Shown here: piece by piece, positions 21,170-32,613 of the stretch
Numbering within the stretch: the stretch's first letter is position 1
How the letters are laid out: each line of letters begins with the position of its first letter
NCBI GenBank assembly: GCA_031841125.1
Contig: CM063109.1
Span: forward strand, 66,222,914 to 66,286,913
Direction: 5' to 3'
Origin: Acanthococcus lagerstroemiae
Lineage: Eukaryota; Arthropoda; Insecta; Hemiptera; Eriococcidae
DNA: 64,000 nt
Notes under the pieces: generated by a model
The model's database searches: none
Told to the model about the DNA's origin: nothing
Seen by the model: the letters and a program-made list of their open reading frames with translations, nothing else
Program-made: the position numbers and the translations under genes

Positions 21170-24100
21170 TTGAGAGCACAATACGACTAGACCATGCACA
21201 TAATAAGAATACGACATAGGATTTTACCTACGTTAATTTTTCAAGTCCGACACCCGGACCAGAGTGACATGGAGATGCTTCCCTTATTGATCAAAAAGGC
21301 GGAAGACGACATTCTCGATGATCGCGATATGAGATTGTAAAATCTAAATTTCGATCCTGGTTCGGCCCCCTCAAGATGGGGTTCTCCCAGATGAGATGAT
21401 TCTTGTATGTGAACATGTGGTATGACCATACGCGGCGGTCTGGGTCTGGGGACCACGATGATGAATCGTCGGGGTTGTTGAAGCTAATAATTTGGTAATA
21501 ATTGGTTATCGCTCGTATTCTAAAGAGTGAAAGTTTTAGATGTGAAAGGCGTAGTGAGTTTAATTGGAATGTATGAGTCATCGGCGTCGAAAATGTGTCC
21601 GGTTGAATATTTAGGTATCTGTGCGACCTGTAGTTTTAGGCGCAGGGACAATATCGTTAGTTGAACGTGGGTCAGACAGGTGACTATATGACGCCAGTCG
21701 GATGGCATGAGAGAAAGAATCCTTTGGAATTCGCTAAGGTGAATTTCGCCTCACGACAAGTATGCTAAATGATTGTTAGCACTCGATATTAAAAACTGCA
21801 ATTCTAATATCAGAAGTATTTAATAGGTTGCATTTTCGGAATACTACGGGCACGTACTCATTTATTTCATAATCCTGACTCTCGAGGATTTGCTTACATT
21901 TTGCAATTTTAAAATCACCGATATTACAAAGAAATTATTTCCATAATATTACTGAGTTATTTTTCGAAAAATCGAATACTGAAAACTTTTTAAATTATAG
22001 ATTTTGAATGATTTAGTTCTGGATTTTGCCAATCTCTGATCAGTAGTAGATAACTCCTAGGGAAACGAAACTAGCGGAAGCTTATCAAAAGAGTGTTTCA
22101 CATGAATTTTATAAAATTATAATTTATATTCACGAATACATTGTATTTACACTTGGAAGTACATTTACAGGAGTATTCTCATCCATGTCACGTTGATGAA
22201 GTCCAGAAACATCTAACAAAAATGTTAAATAAAAAAAAAGGGGGTGGACTGTAAAACATTAATGTAATATTAGGGATGATACAACAGAGATTTAATTAAA
22301 AATGACTGCATTAATAGATCACCGCGTACTCTTGAGTATTACATGGCGAGTATATTGAGGATTTGTTAATTTGTACATCAGGATTAGTTTCAAGTAATTT
22401 AAATCGAGTCACAGCGAATTGAAAGGGTCGTAGGAAGAAAGACGCTGTTTTGAAGTGATGCACTCATTATAACCACATTTTTTACAATAACGAATTTGAT
22501 CCATATAAAAAGGTACATAGTATCCCTTATTCCTTGTACGTCCTAGTAAGTAGTTTACATGAAAATCAAGGACATAACAGAAACAAGAAAGCGAAATGAA
22601 AAATAAATGCACTTAATTCGATTGGAGATCAGCTGAATGCTGATTTCTAACCCCTCTAGAGAGAGAAAATGTACATTCTGTACGTAGGGTGTGCCAATTC
22701 ACAAGTTCTTCCTTCTGTAGTCAGGAGCGCTTTCGGCAATTACGCCATCTTTAGTGGAAGATGGCATAATTGCCAAAAGCGCTCGGACTAAAGAAGGAAG
22801 AAATTGTGAATTGGCACACCCTACGTACAGAATCTACCAAGTTCACTTACACTCCAACATGGACACTAAGAAAATGTAAGATAATGAAAACGATGTGGAA
22901 ATAAATTATTCATCTGACCCCATTGGAAGACTACAAAAAAAAAACCGAATGCATAAACAGCACGTGTCTTACAACCACCATGCGCTTCGCATTTTTTCTA
23001 CTACTGCGACATACAAATCACACATATCTACTTTAAATCCTTACGTTACGTTACAGATATCAGGTACAATGATAGATTCATCGACTATTGTTAATTCGAA
23101 TACACAGGTAAAAATTGAAAAACAGAATCCACAACATAAAATACTGAAAATAACAGAAACATGTCTAAACCGTAAGTTTATCCAGTCAGCAAAAGATAAC
23201 ACACTCGCTGAAAGTTAATCTCATTAATCACAAAGAAACATCTTAAAATTAAAATTTGTTCGAGGGTAAGGCAGTGTACAATACAGAACAACGTATTCAC
23301 GGTAATGAAAGTCTTTCAACAGACCGATAGATCATGAAAGGCAATGAAAAGTACAGCGGCATTTCAATCACATATCCAAATAAAAACTGTACAACATGGA
23401 AAATAAAAATAAAATACATAATATGAACAAGATAAGTGATGATCGTAGAATTCTCTAACAATAAACATATAATAACAGGATTTTACTAAGTTTGACTTAA
23501 TTTCGTCATGTGATGATATTACGTATACATTGGGGGGGGGGGGGGGAATTTACAATAATAAATAAAAAATTGAGAAACAAGAAAAAGGTAAAAAATAACT
23601 GCAATAATCGTGGTGCAAAATACGTTCATACGTCCAGTATGTATATGTACAAAGGTGGTCCCGTTGGATATTTTTCTCGGCCTACCATTCAGCATTTCAT
23701 TAGCGAAATTCGTGTTCACAGGAATCCATACCTGAAAATTCATAAATGCGGTAAATTGGGAGCCAAATAAGTCTGAAAATTCAAACTGACTGAGCAAGTT
23801 TCAAATGCTTTAAAGAATACATTAAATAAAAATAATTGTCATCAATAAATTATTGCACACCAATCGGGGAGAAACTCTTTTAAAACGAGTTGACTCTAGC
23901 GTACGCAAGAGTTGACCCTCAATTCATACGAGGAATTGATAAACTTCAAGTAAACTCACCTAACTCAGAAAGTCAATTACCCGATGCGCAATCAGTTACC
24001 CTCTAGTTACCCAGTTACCCGTGAAAAAGTTATCCATTTGTTACCCTCAGATTACCCTCGTTTCCCTGTAGTTACCCCGATAACTGGTGGGATTTTGCCC

Positions 24101-24360
24101 ATCGTAATCAGTTAAAATTAATTTCTCATTCAAATGAAAGATGAGTTGATTAATAAAAAATAGTAAAGCAAAAAGTGGTGCAGGAATGACTGAGAAACAT
24201 AATTTCCATGGAGGATGGGTGAGATATTTTTTCAAACCGGCGATCTAATAAACCTGTATTCTGACACTTCGTTCAACTGTTGAAGTTGGCTATTTTATCT
24301 CAAATTTAAGTTCTGATCTGGCTTTTGTCCACCCAAGAAATGTTGATGTTGGATGCTAAA
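21170..24360. other. Intergenic stretch without recognised genes
   Basis: Apart from the foldback at 22675-22833, I see only short open frames with no domain. Notable items are a 15-base poly-G run near 23532-23546 and GTTACCC-type words crowded at 23980-24080 (CAGTTACCC, GATTACCC, GTTACCCC). These resemble the word arrays of the hAT-type MITEs, but I found no bounding inverted ends or target duplication. Confidence 0.5.
22675..22833. mobile_element. 159-bp palindromic foldback MITE
   Basis: The ends ATTCTGTACGTAGGGTGTGC and its inverse at 22814-22833 bound a nearly complete palindrome. The inner part, GGCAATTACGCCATCTT / AAGATGGCATAATTGCC, pairs around TTAGTGG. Arms contain AATTCACAA and CTTCCTTCT on both sides. 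A related single arm (GCGCTCTGGACTGCAGAAG ... GTGAATTGGCGCACCCTAC) is at about 53105-53163. Confidence 0.85.
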
Positions 24361-24479
24361 ATCAGGGGCGGATGCAAAATTTACAAAGGTATAGAAATAG
24401 TGACCCCTATACTAATACTTCGACAAAACATGTGAGTTTCTTGCAAATTAGAGTCCCAGTCATCCCATACCTATTCCAG

Positions 24480-25075
24480 AAAGTGTACACGAACTCAAAT
24501 TCATAAAAATTCAAACATAATCTCCACCTCGTTCGACACATTTTCCTCATCGGGGGGACCAACATTTCAATTGCCTTTTGCCACAGCGACGCTCCAACAT
24601 GAGACTTTCAATTCACGACTACTTGCTTCACTTCATCATCTCTTTCAAACGACCAAAAATGATGAAATCACACGGGCTCAGGTCCAGGCTGTACGGTGGA
24701 TGCTATAGAACTTCGAATTTCAAAGTCTTGATCATAGCCTGCGCGGCTTTTGCAATGTGTGGGCGCCCGATATCGCACAACTAAATTGAAATGTCGCTAA
24801 TCGTCCACGTCATCAGTTTTTGATATTTTTATGCAGTCACATAAGGGTGTCTACGAGTACATACCGCCCCCTATTTACTATTCACCCTTTCTCCAAAAAT
24901 TCAATCAAAACAAGGCCCTTTCTGTCGAAAAAAAGAGTCACCACTTTACCGGCGGAAATTTTGGTAAGCACTTTCGTCGTACAGGGAGAACCCCTGTGTT
25001 TCCATGCCAATGAAGCCCGTTTACACAGCGTAGACGGATATTGCTAATTGGATCCCTCTCGCTGAATAGCGTCCA
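24480..25075 (-). mobile_element. mariner-type transposase relic
   Basis: Minus-strand fragments in order read FFDRKGLVLIEFLEKG, TVNRGRYV-like IVNRGRYVL, then CDIGRPHIAKAAQAM and HPPYSPDLSPCDFIIFGRLK. They end with RRCGKRQLKC and GKCVERGGDYV. These are the second and third catalytic blocks and the C-terminus of mariner/Tc1 transposases. The Asp of HPPYSPDLSPCDF is kept, but in-frame stops and frameshifts make the copy dead. Terminal repeats were not located. A CAGGGGCGGATGCAAAATTT motif at 24364 may belong to a separate hAT-type element. Confidence 0.85.
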
Positions 25076-25089
25076 AATAATATTGCCGC

Positions 25090-25521
25090 CAGGGCTTGAA
25101 AGCTAGCCGAAAGCTAGAAAGCTGTATTTTTTGTGGGATTTAAAATCTGAAGGCTGAATACCAGGGTTTGAAAGCTAGCTGAAAGCCAGTACTATTCAGT
25201 TTTTTCCTTTTTTCCTCCCTGAAAATTTTCTGCCTTGATTTTATGTTCTGTGACGTTAGTGACCTATGGCGGGATTTTTGTGTTGGCAAATATTCACCTC
25301 GAGATGTCCAGGAATCAAGACCTAAAACCAGGGCTTGAAAGCTAGCCGAAAGCTGAAAGCCAAAAGGCTGTATTTTGTGTGGGATTTGAAAGCCGAAAGC
25401 TGAAAGTTGAATGTGTTCAGGGCGTAGAAGCTGAAAGCTGAATCTGAAAGTTGAATACAAAAATATGGCTTCAAAAGCCACAGCTGAAAGCTGAAAATTT
25501 TTTTTCGGCTTTCAGGCCCTG
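25090..25521. mobile_element. hAT-type MITE 1, word GAAAGCTG
   Basis: The ends CAGGGCTTGAAAGC and GCTTTCAGGCCCTG are imperfect inverted repeats (one mismatch in 14). They are flanked by a perfect 8-bp duplication ATTGCCGC (25082-25089 and 25522-25529), the hAT signature. Inside, GAAAGCTG/GAAAGCTAG words recur many times on both halves, including whole second copies of the end sequence at about 25163 and 25328. There is no transposase. Confidence 0.9.
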
Positions 25522-25659
25522 ATTGCCGCAAATGGGAAACACGGGTTTTCCAAAAAAAATCATTATAAAATTAAGAAATGACGGACCTTCAAATTTAAAC
25601 TGTAGGGAGCTACATATTCGAACTTGCGATTAAAAATTTACTACGTCAGATAGCAAAAT

Positions 25660-25933
25660 CAGTGATGGAAAGCGATTCAATAACGTTTCCACTTTTCAAT
25701 TTTTCTTTTGACCTTGAAAAAAAAACTTGCGCTTTCAGCTTTTCCCTTTTTCAACGTTAATTTCGCTTTTCACTTCCCACATTTTAAAAACTTCTGGCTT
25801 AAACCTTTTGCTTTTCGCTTTCCCGTTATCTGTTTTGCTTTTTGCTTGCACTTTCCGCTTTCAACAAAAAATTTGAATAATTCAAAGAGTTTTTGCTTAA
25901 AACTTTTCGCGTTTCAATTTCTTTCCATCACTG
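25660..25933. mobile_element. hAT-type MITE 2, word GCTTTTCGCTTT
   Basis: The ends CAGTGATGGAAAG and CTTTCCATCACTG are exact inverses, flanked by a perfect 8-bp duplication AGCAAAAT (25652-25659 and 25934-25941). The interior is a run of GCTTTTC, CGCTTTC and TTTTGCTT words, mostly in one orientation. It starts only 131 bp after MITE 1 and has no coding capacity. Confidence 0.92.
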
Positions 25934-26226
25934 AGCAAAATTAATAGAAGTGTGGTGAAGTAAAAAATGAGAGATTACGTTATCAGTTGCCGGCCCGATC
26001 TGCGCGCAACCCGCGCGACCTCTTTATTCTTTCTCCATTGATCGCCTAATGGCTGACATCTGGCGGAAGTTTTCAACAACATATAGTTCTTTTATGTTCT
26101 TATCAACGTTAGGATGAAATCGTACAGTTTTATCCTAATGCTGATAAGAAATTCAATGTACAGTCGTAAAACGTCATCAGTGCGCCACCATGTTGCTTGG
26201 TAGCTCGGTCCGATAAGCACTCCTAC

Positions 26227-27712
26227 CAGACATGGGCAAGTTCACTTTTCACTTTTGAACGAGTTCACTTTCGTTCAACTCGTGAACTTAGTTCACTTTT
26301 CAGTGAACGAACCAACGAAGTTCAAAAATGAACGAACGAAAGAAAATGTGAACGTGAACTTGAACCGAACTTTATTTTTGGTGAACTTGAACGAAAACAG
26401 TCGTTCACTTTTTCGTTCATTTCATTCTGTGAGAATTCGGGCATCAAATGGCACAACTTTCAAGGATTTGGTTTCGCAACAACCACGATCACTGGTGGCA
26501 GAACAACTTTTTTCTAGGGGGTATAACCGTTTCAGGGGTTCCGGGAAGGCAGCCCCCGCCCCATAAGAATAGAGAGCCAAAATCTATTACTTTTCCACTT
26601 TCATCCATTCTAATCTCAGTTCTAAATTCTGACCTGTCGATCGTATTATCTTTTTCATTGCGACATCATCTTCTTGCTCATTCTGATTTTATTAATTTAA
26701 ATTCAATTTAACTTCTTCCCATCTCAGTTGGTATTCAATAAAAAAGTAAAGCTTGTAACATTCGCTTTGGAAAAGGAAAGGAGTAACCCCTTCCCACAGA
26801 ATTATATTTTTTGTAAATATGTACTTTTAAGTTCTTGGGTCGTGAGCTCGTGACAGCGCGTGTGCCCTTTCGCATTTCATTTCATACAAGTCTATTAATC
26901 TGTTTCCCCGAAAGTCGAACACATCTCTTCATATGAAGATGTACTACTACATCTCTCTCAAAATATGTATCATTTCATTGTTCTGTGAGAAAGTTTAATC
27001 CTTCCGATATTTTTTGGGGGGAGGAGGGAGGGGGCATCTACCACTATGGGAATATGAGCAGACAATAATTCTAGGAAAAATACTCTGAGGTCTCTAGAGT
27101 GAGTTATATTTCGGTGATTTTTCATGTGTTTTTTTTTTAGTAAAATATGAGCAATTTCGAACCTTATTCCTTTATATCTTTGGATCTTATGGATGCAACT
27201 GTCAGTGCTTTCAAAAATTCTTAGTGTAAATACTTAGCAGTTTCATTCAACGTAAAATGAAAAAAGGCAATGTACTAACAGGTAGAACTTACATTTACAA
27301 ATTTATAATTATAACCTTCGGCGTATTCAAGAGGGGGTGGTTGGGGTCAAAACCCAGTACTTCCACCCATGCCATGCTTTCACCTCTCACATATTAGGGG
27401 TATAGAAAAAGTTTTATTTATTTATGCTTCAATTCCAAAAATTTGTCAACCCCGGCCTTGAGGACAATCTGGACCTGAATACACCACTGTTCATAACATT
27501 TTTCGTTTACAATTACAGTACAAACAAACTGGTAATGAATGAAAAATGAACTGAACTAGAACGACCAAATTATAGTAAACTGAACTGAACTAAACTGAAC
27601 GAGTTTCAAATGTAAACTGAACGAAAATGAACTGAACGATTTTTTAAGTAAACTTGAACAAAATGCACTGAACTTGAACAAAATGAACTGAACTTGAACT
27701 TACCCCTGCCTG
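26227..27712. mobile_element. hAT-type element 3, word GTTCACTT / GAACTGAAC
   Basis: The ends CAGACATGGGCAAGTTCA and TGAACTTACCCCTGCCTG-like are imperfect inverses. They are flanked by ACTCCTAC (26219-26226) and GCTCCTAC (27713-27720), 7 of 8 bases equal. About 190 bp at the left end is an array of GTTCACTT/GAACGAA words and about 170 bp at the right end is the mirror array of GAACTGAAC words. The 1.1-kb centre is unique with no transposase recognised. Confidence 0.8.
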
Positions 27713-27739
27713 GCTCCTACGTCCTACATCCAATTCGGA

Positions 27740-28600
27740 CTCGTCAAGATAGGTCAAGATAAAGCGTTATAAACACGAGAGGGGAAATTATGCCACTGTT
27801 TATCCAACCGCGCCCGTCGATTTCGAATTGACTACGCGGTATGCATCGCATAGTTGGATTCAACATCCACTGGCAAGGTTGGATAAAAAAATGGCGTATT
27901 TCCCCACTTGGGTTTATGAAGTCTGGTCCAGTTAAGAAACATAATTTTTTCACGGCGCTAATAACGTGTTCTCGAACTCGTCTTTCCCCTCAAACTTCAA
28001 AATACCCATATATCGATGTGTATTGCGAGTAGCCAGTTAAGTTTCTTAACTGGATCAGACTTTAGTGCTCTAGTCAAGACAAAACTACAAAACACTCAGC
28101 ACGCACCACTACCAACACACTGTTTAGATTCTTCCAGCCTGATTTGGGCTCAGGTTAACTCGGTGTTACACTGAGATGATGTCACGTGTACACTAAAGTG
28201 TTGGGTTTGTGGTGATCAAATCGAATAAAACACAAACATCTCAGCCAACATCACAAAAACACACCCTGACACCAAACAATGGAGCCGTCCATCCTACAGA
28301 GAGCGTTGTAATCTGCCATTGTTATAAGTTATGTAAAGGTGAACCTTTTTGTCAAACCGTTTTGTACTGGTGCCAAAAATATTCCTCTTTTCATCTGCGA
28401 TACTAGCGCTGGACGGCCCAAATACCAAATTCAACCCTACTCTGGGAGCAGGGTTAAAATTTTCAACACCAGTGTTACCCTACAGGTAAATAAACCAGCT
28501 AACACTGTACTCCGGAGTATTTCACAGAACAAATCGAACGGCAAAAATTGTTTAGTGTAACACTCGGTGTTAAAAAGTGTCAATTTTTGTGCCTAAATGA
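27740..28600. other. Intergenic, small inverted motifs only
   Basis: This holds a 21-bp perfect palindrome CCAGTTAAG/TTTCTTAACTGG at about 28032-28052 with a half copy (CCAGTTAAGAAAC) near 27930. It also holds GTGTTACAC/GTGTAACAC words at 28160-28570. The phrase ACAGAACAAATCGAACGGC near 28520 recurs in diverged form at 47537-47556, next to another foldback. No gene recognised. Confidence 0.5.
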
Positions 28601-28607
28601 ACACAAC

Positions 28608-29006
28608 TTACAAGTATTACTGGAAAAAGCATAAAAAGTAGAATTTTTCCAAATTGGGCCCCGATACAAAAATGTGTACCCATGTTGAAAAAAGCGTATC
28701 AGTATACGCTATGTCCGTATGCCATTATTCATTGACTTTTAATGTTACATTTCCTCAAGAAACAAAATTTGTCGCTTGAATTGCTTTTGCTTAACAGCGT
28801 TTACAAAACGTAACATTAAAAGCCAATGAATAATGGCATACGGACATAGCGTTTACTGATAAGCTTTTTTCACCATGGGTACACATTTTTGTATCGGGGA
28901 CCCAATTTAAAAAAAATTTATTTTTTATGCTTTTTCCAACAATACTATAATAACTCAATTTGTCAACAAATGTCGCTTGAATGGTTTTTGCTAATAGCGT
29001 CCATTT
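28608..29006. repeat. Dispersed repeat family A, two copies head-to-head
   Basis: Copy 2 (28608-28802, direct) and copy 3 (28808-29006, inverted) face each other, so a 400-bp stretch folds back on itself. Both contain ATGTCCGTATGCCATTATTCATTG or its complement and GTACCCATG near AAAAATGTG. Landmarks match the copy at 20938. Confidence 0.85.
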
Positions 29007-29039
29007 GGCAGACAGCTTACCCCAAGCCTCCACACTGGA

Positions 29040-31185
29040 GTTAGGAAATTTTAGTAGATTGATCAAAAGTTGGGAAATCCAACAAATAAAAGGTTTTTAG
29101 GGTGTTAGCCCGCGCACAGCGCTGCAAGTACCATATTGCAATAAATTGAATTTTCATCATCATTTTTTTCTTTAGATACGACTGAATGGTTTACAGATCA
29201 TAGTTCAGTTTAAGTTCAGTTTCGTTCTCCATCAACTGCTGTCATCTATCAGTAAGTCGATGTACTATTATGAATATTTCCTCTCGATTACGAATGCAAC
29301 TTGGAAATATGAAAATAAAAGATTCTCATTCTGGCATATATTTGTTTTATCACATAGATGTTGATACTGTGTCTGAATATTAGCTTCAAAGCTTCGTCAC
29401 TTGGACGCTATTCAGCATAAAGGAACTTTTGTTTCATCAGGAGGTAATACCAGTGTGGAAAGTTAGCGCAGCAATACCTTTTAAAAATGAAGCCAGCAAA
29501 AAGTCCATTTTATTGACTTTAACTTATCAGCTAGTCATTGAATGATTCAATGCAGTAAACTTCCCATATAAGCAGACAACAACATAGAACATACAGCAAA
29601 GAGCAAACACCCTCTTACTACCTCGCTATCTGCGAGGTAGCTTGTTTTAAAAGCCAATACAAAATTCTTTTAACACTTGGGAATTTTGAGTTGAATCAGT
29701 TGCACTTTAATAATTTTACCAAACCCCAGAAAAAAATCTTCAGTAGGTCCCTGCAAGTGGAGAGGTTACCTAATTTTTTTATTAAAAATTTTTTTCAACT
29801 GTTTTTTCCTTCTCAACACGAGTTAATTTTTTGTGCAAGGATAAAACGCCAACTAGCTGTATATTGGACAATTTTTGTAAATTTGGCAAAATATGTAAAA
29901 ATATGTTCAAAAGGAATAAATTTAAGAAAAAAAAAAAGAAGAAGAAAACGCAAAATGTAAAAATATAAATTTTTGTAGGTGCATAACTTGTGTGAAGTAT
30001 GTAGGTATCTGGGGGGTCCCTCAGGTGGAATGTGTTTTCAAGTATGTGTTTAGTATTAGCTTAATATTAGAAAGAAAAAATATTTGATTGGGTCACTAGG
30101 TATTAGGATCCCGTTCCCTAACATCTTAGTCCACATTTTTGTAATTTTTCTTTATAGTTCATATCATCTTATATCATCATCATTTTCATTTGTCAAATTC
30201 CTAATCTGAAAGACCTTTGAGTTTCTCTCGCGACTGCAATATTTGTATACTACTATTTACTCAGTTTATCGTTATTAATTATACACTAAGCCTGTTTACC
30301 CTTCCTACCATGCTGATTCCTTTTAATCATCATAATATTGCGTCCACGATATCGCCTTTGAATTTTTACTTTCACTGATACTCTATTATTATTATCATAT
30401 TTGTACTAAAACTTTCGCTTTCGTTAACTTATATTTTTGGCTTTTGTATCATTTGATAATTCAGAAGAGCCTCACCGGCCACAGCCACCGTGTCAATAAA
30501 AAATTGTATATAATAATAGAAAAAAATGGTATATCTAAGTCAGTTGAAGTCAGTAACAGTTATAGTAGTAACAGTAACAGAGAGTCAGGCACAGTCATAA
30601 AGTTCTTGATTCTGGCCTTGGAGCCATTATACTATATGTATATTAACGTAATGTGTAAAAAGATAATTTTCATTTTCCTTTTACCAAAAACCAAAAATTA
30701 TTTCGCGTCGCTCATGCTGAAAGTCTGCTGGTTTCATAACACAATATTATTTTTACCGGCGTTCTACGCCTTATTGTGTATTGCATTTTTCAAACTCCAG
30801 TTTACTTTTACTTTTCAAATATTCCTTTCATCATTAACCACACACTTCTTATTGATTTTCCACTTCCCTATCGTCATAATTTATCAATATTTTAATACTA
30901 ATCACAGTCCAAAAATGATCGACCTTGCCAGCCACGGCCGTCGAGGCGATTTCTATAATCAAAATTATACATGTATATTATAAGGCATCATGGAATAGTA
31001 GAGACAGTGACAGCTATGGTTAGTAACAGTAACAGAGAGTCAGGCACAGTCATTAAGTTCTCGATTCCGGCCTCCGAGCCATAATACTATATGTATATGT
31101 ATATATACATGAACACAATGTGTAAAAAGATAATATAATTTTCATTTTCCTTTTACCAAAACCTCGTGCTGAAAGTCTGCCGGTT
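29040..31185. other. AT-rich intergenic DNA with a 170-bp direct repeat
   Basis: About 30575-30745 and 31022-31193 are diverged direct copies (AACAGAGAGTCAGGCACAGT, then GTGTAAAAAGATAAT, then GCTGAAAGTCTGC.GGTTTCAT). A 179-codon open frame at 30444-30983 overlaps the first copy; it has no start context, no homology that I recognise and a Phe/Ile-rich low-complexity composition, so I do not call it a gene. Confidence 0.6.
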
Positions 31186-31189
31186 TCAT

Positions 31190-32150
31190 AACATAGGGAT
31201 GTGTACACCATTTACTGGGGGTTTATACCCCTGTGGAATGTGTTCTATAGTGACCCAAGTACTACTTAATGGAAGGCAATCAGGTGTGAAAATACAAGGG
31301 GAGACGATTTGAATGATAAGGTTTGCAGCTGATATTGCAATAGTGGAAAGAAGTAAAGAACTAAAGAAAACATTGCAAAAGCTGTATGAAAAATTGAAAA
31401 TAAAATATAAAATGAAGACGAATAAAAATAAAACAAAGTGATGGTAGTCAGTAGGTGGAAACAAAATCTAATAAATACGGCAATACGAGGTGAAAAAATA
31501 AAGGAGGCAAAGGAATTTAAATACTTAGGTAGTCTGATAACATATGGAAGAAGTAAAATAGAATCAAAGAGTAGAATGGAACAAGCTAAGAGAGCTCCTC
31601 TCTTTCCCCACCCAAAAAAAGGAGACATATTCAGGGCAAATATAGACTTAACAGTAAGACAGAGATTTCTTCAAACGTATAGTTGGAGTATAGGATTGTA
31701 TGGATGCGAGACTTGGACACTAGGAATACAAGAAAGAAAAAGACTAGAAGCTTTTGAAATGTGGTCTTATCGAATGTTGAAAATCAGATGGGCAGCAAAG
31801 ATTAGGAATTATGAAGTATTGAGGCGAATAGGAAGGAATACAGAAATTTGGAATATACTCGTATAGTGAAGATTTAAAATGATAGGTCATAAGACATCCA
31901 GGGATATTATTACTGCTAGAGGGAATGATTGAGGGAAAGAACTAGAAAGAAACACACAGAATGAGCCATGAAGAGCAGATAATGAAGGATACAAAGTGTC
32001 AATGCTTCTCAGAAATGAAAAGATTAGCGCAGGAGAGAAAAAAGTGGAGAGACACAACCTACTAGTCGAGAGACTAAGGAGTATAACAACAACAAAAATC
32101 ACAAATGCATTTAAAATTTCGAGGTACTTCGAAATGAAGAAAACTGTGAC
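31190..32150 (+). mobile_element. RTE-like LINE 3' half, degenerate
   Basis: The frame reads IRFAADIAIVERSKELKKTL, then EFKYLGSLIT, RQRFLQTYSW, YGCETWTL and FEMWSYRMLKIRWAAKIRN, ending at a stop near 31866 and followed by a 3' tail to GTCGAGAGACTAAGGAGTAT and CAACAACAA. The catalytic FADD box is FAAD here. The family recurs at 17695-18078 (+), 62935-63610 (-) and probably 7690-8083 (+). Confidence 0.88.
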
Positions 32151-32613
32151 CAACATTCAGCTTGAAATTCACCGAAAATGTAAGCTTTACATCAAATTAT
32201 AACCTACAATCACTTGCAACTGAAATTAAGTGTAAAATTAGGTAATTTATTATCAAAATCCGAGGATCTATTACTTCGGGACTTTGGGACCACTCAGACT
32301 ATTATCTCTGTCATATGGGTATTTTGTTTTAGTTCATTCTTCCTGCCATGATTCATAATTCATAGAACCTATCACATACACGATTACTCACGTTTCGCGA
32401 TATCAGTATTTTTTATCTGGGATTACGACAGTTCCCTGCACACAATCTTCATCGACACATGATATTTGACTTTGTTAACTTCTAAATTAAGATCAACTAT
32501 GATTTCACTAGCTGTAAATCTCACCCGCTTCATTGTTAAACAGTACGTGAAACATAAATTAAAAATAATAATACTAACCCATCGAACAATGCTGAACGGT
32601 AGGCGGCTAAATT

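Noticed and set aside
30444..30983. 179-codon open frame on the plus strand
   Set aside because: AT-rich, Phe/Ile-rich low-complexity peptide with no domain; it overlaps one unit of a 170-bp direct repeat, which is better explained as non-coding.
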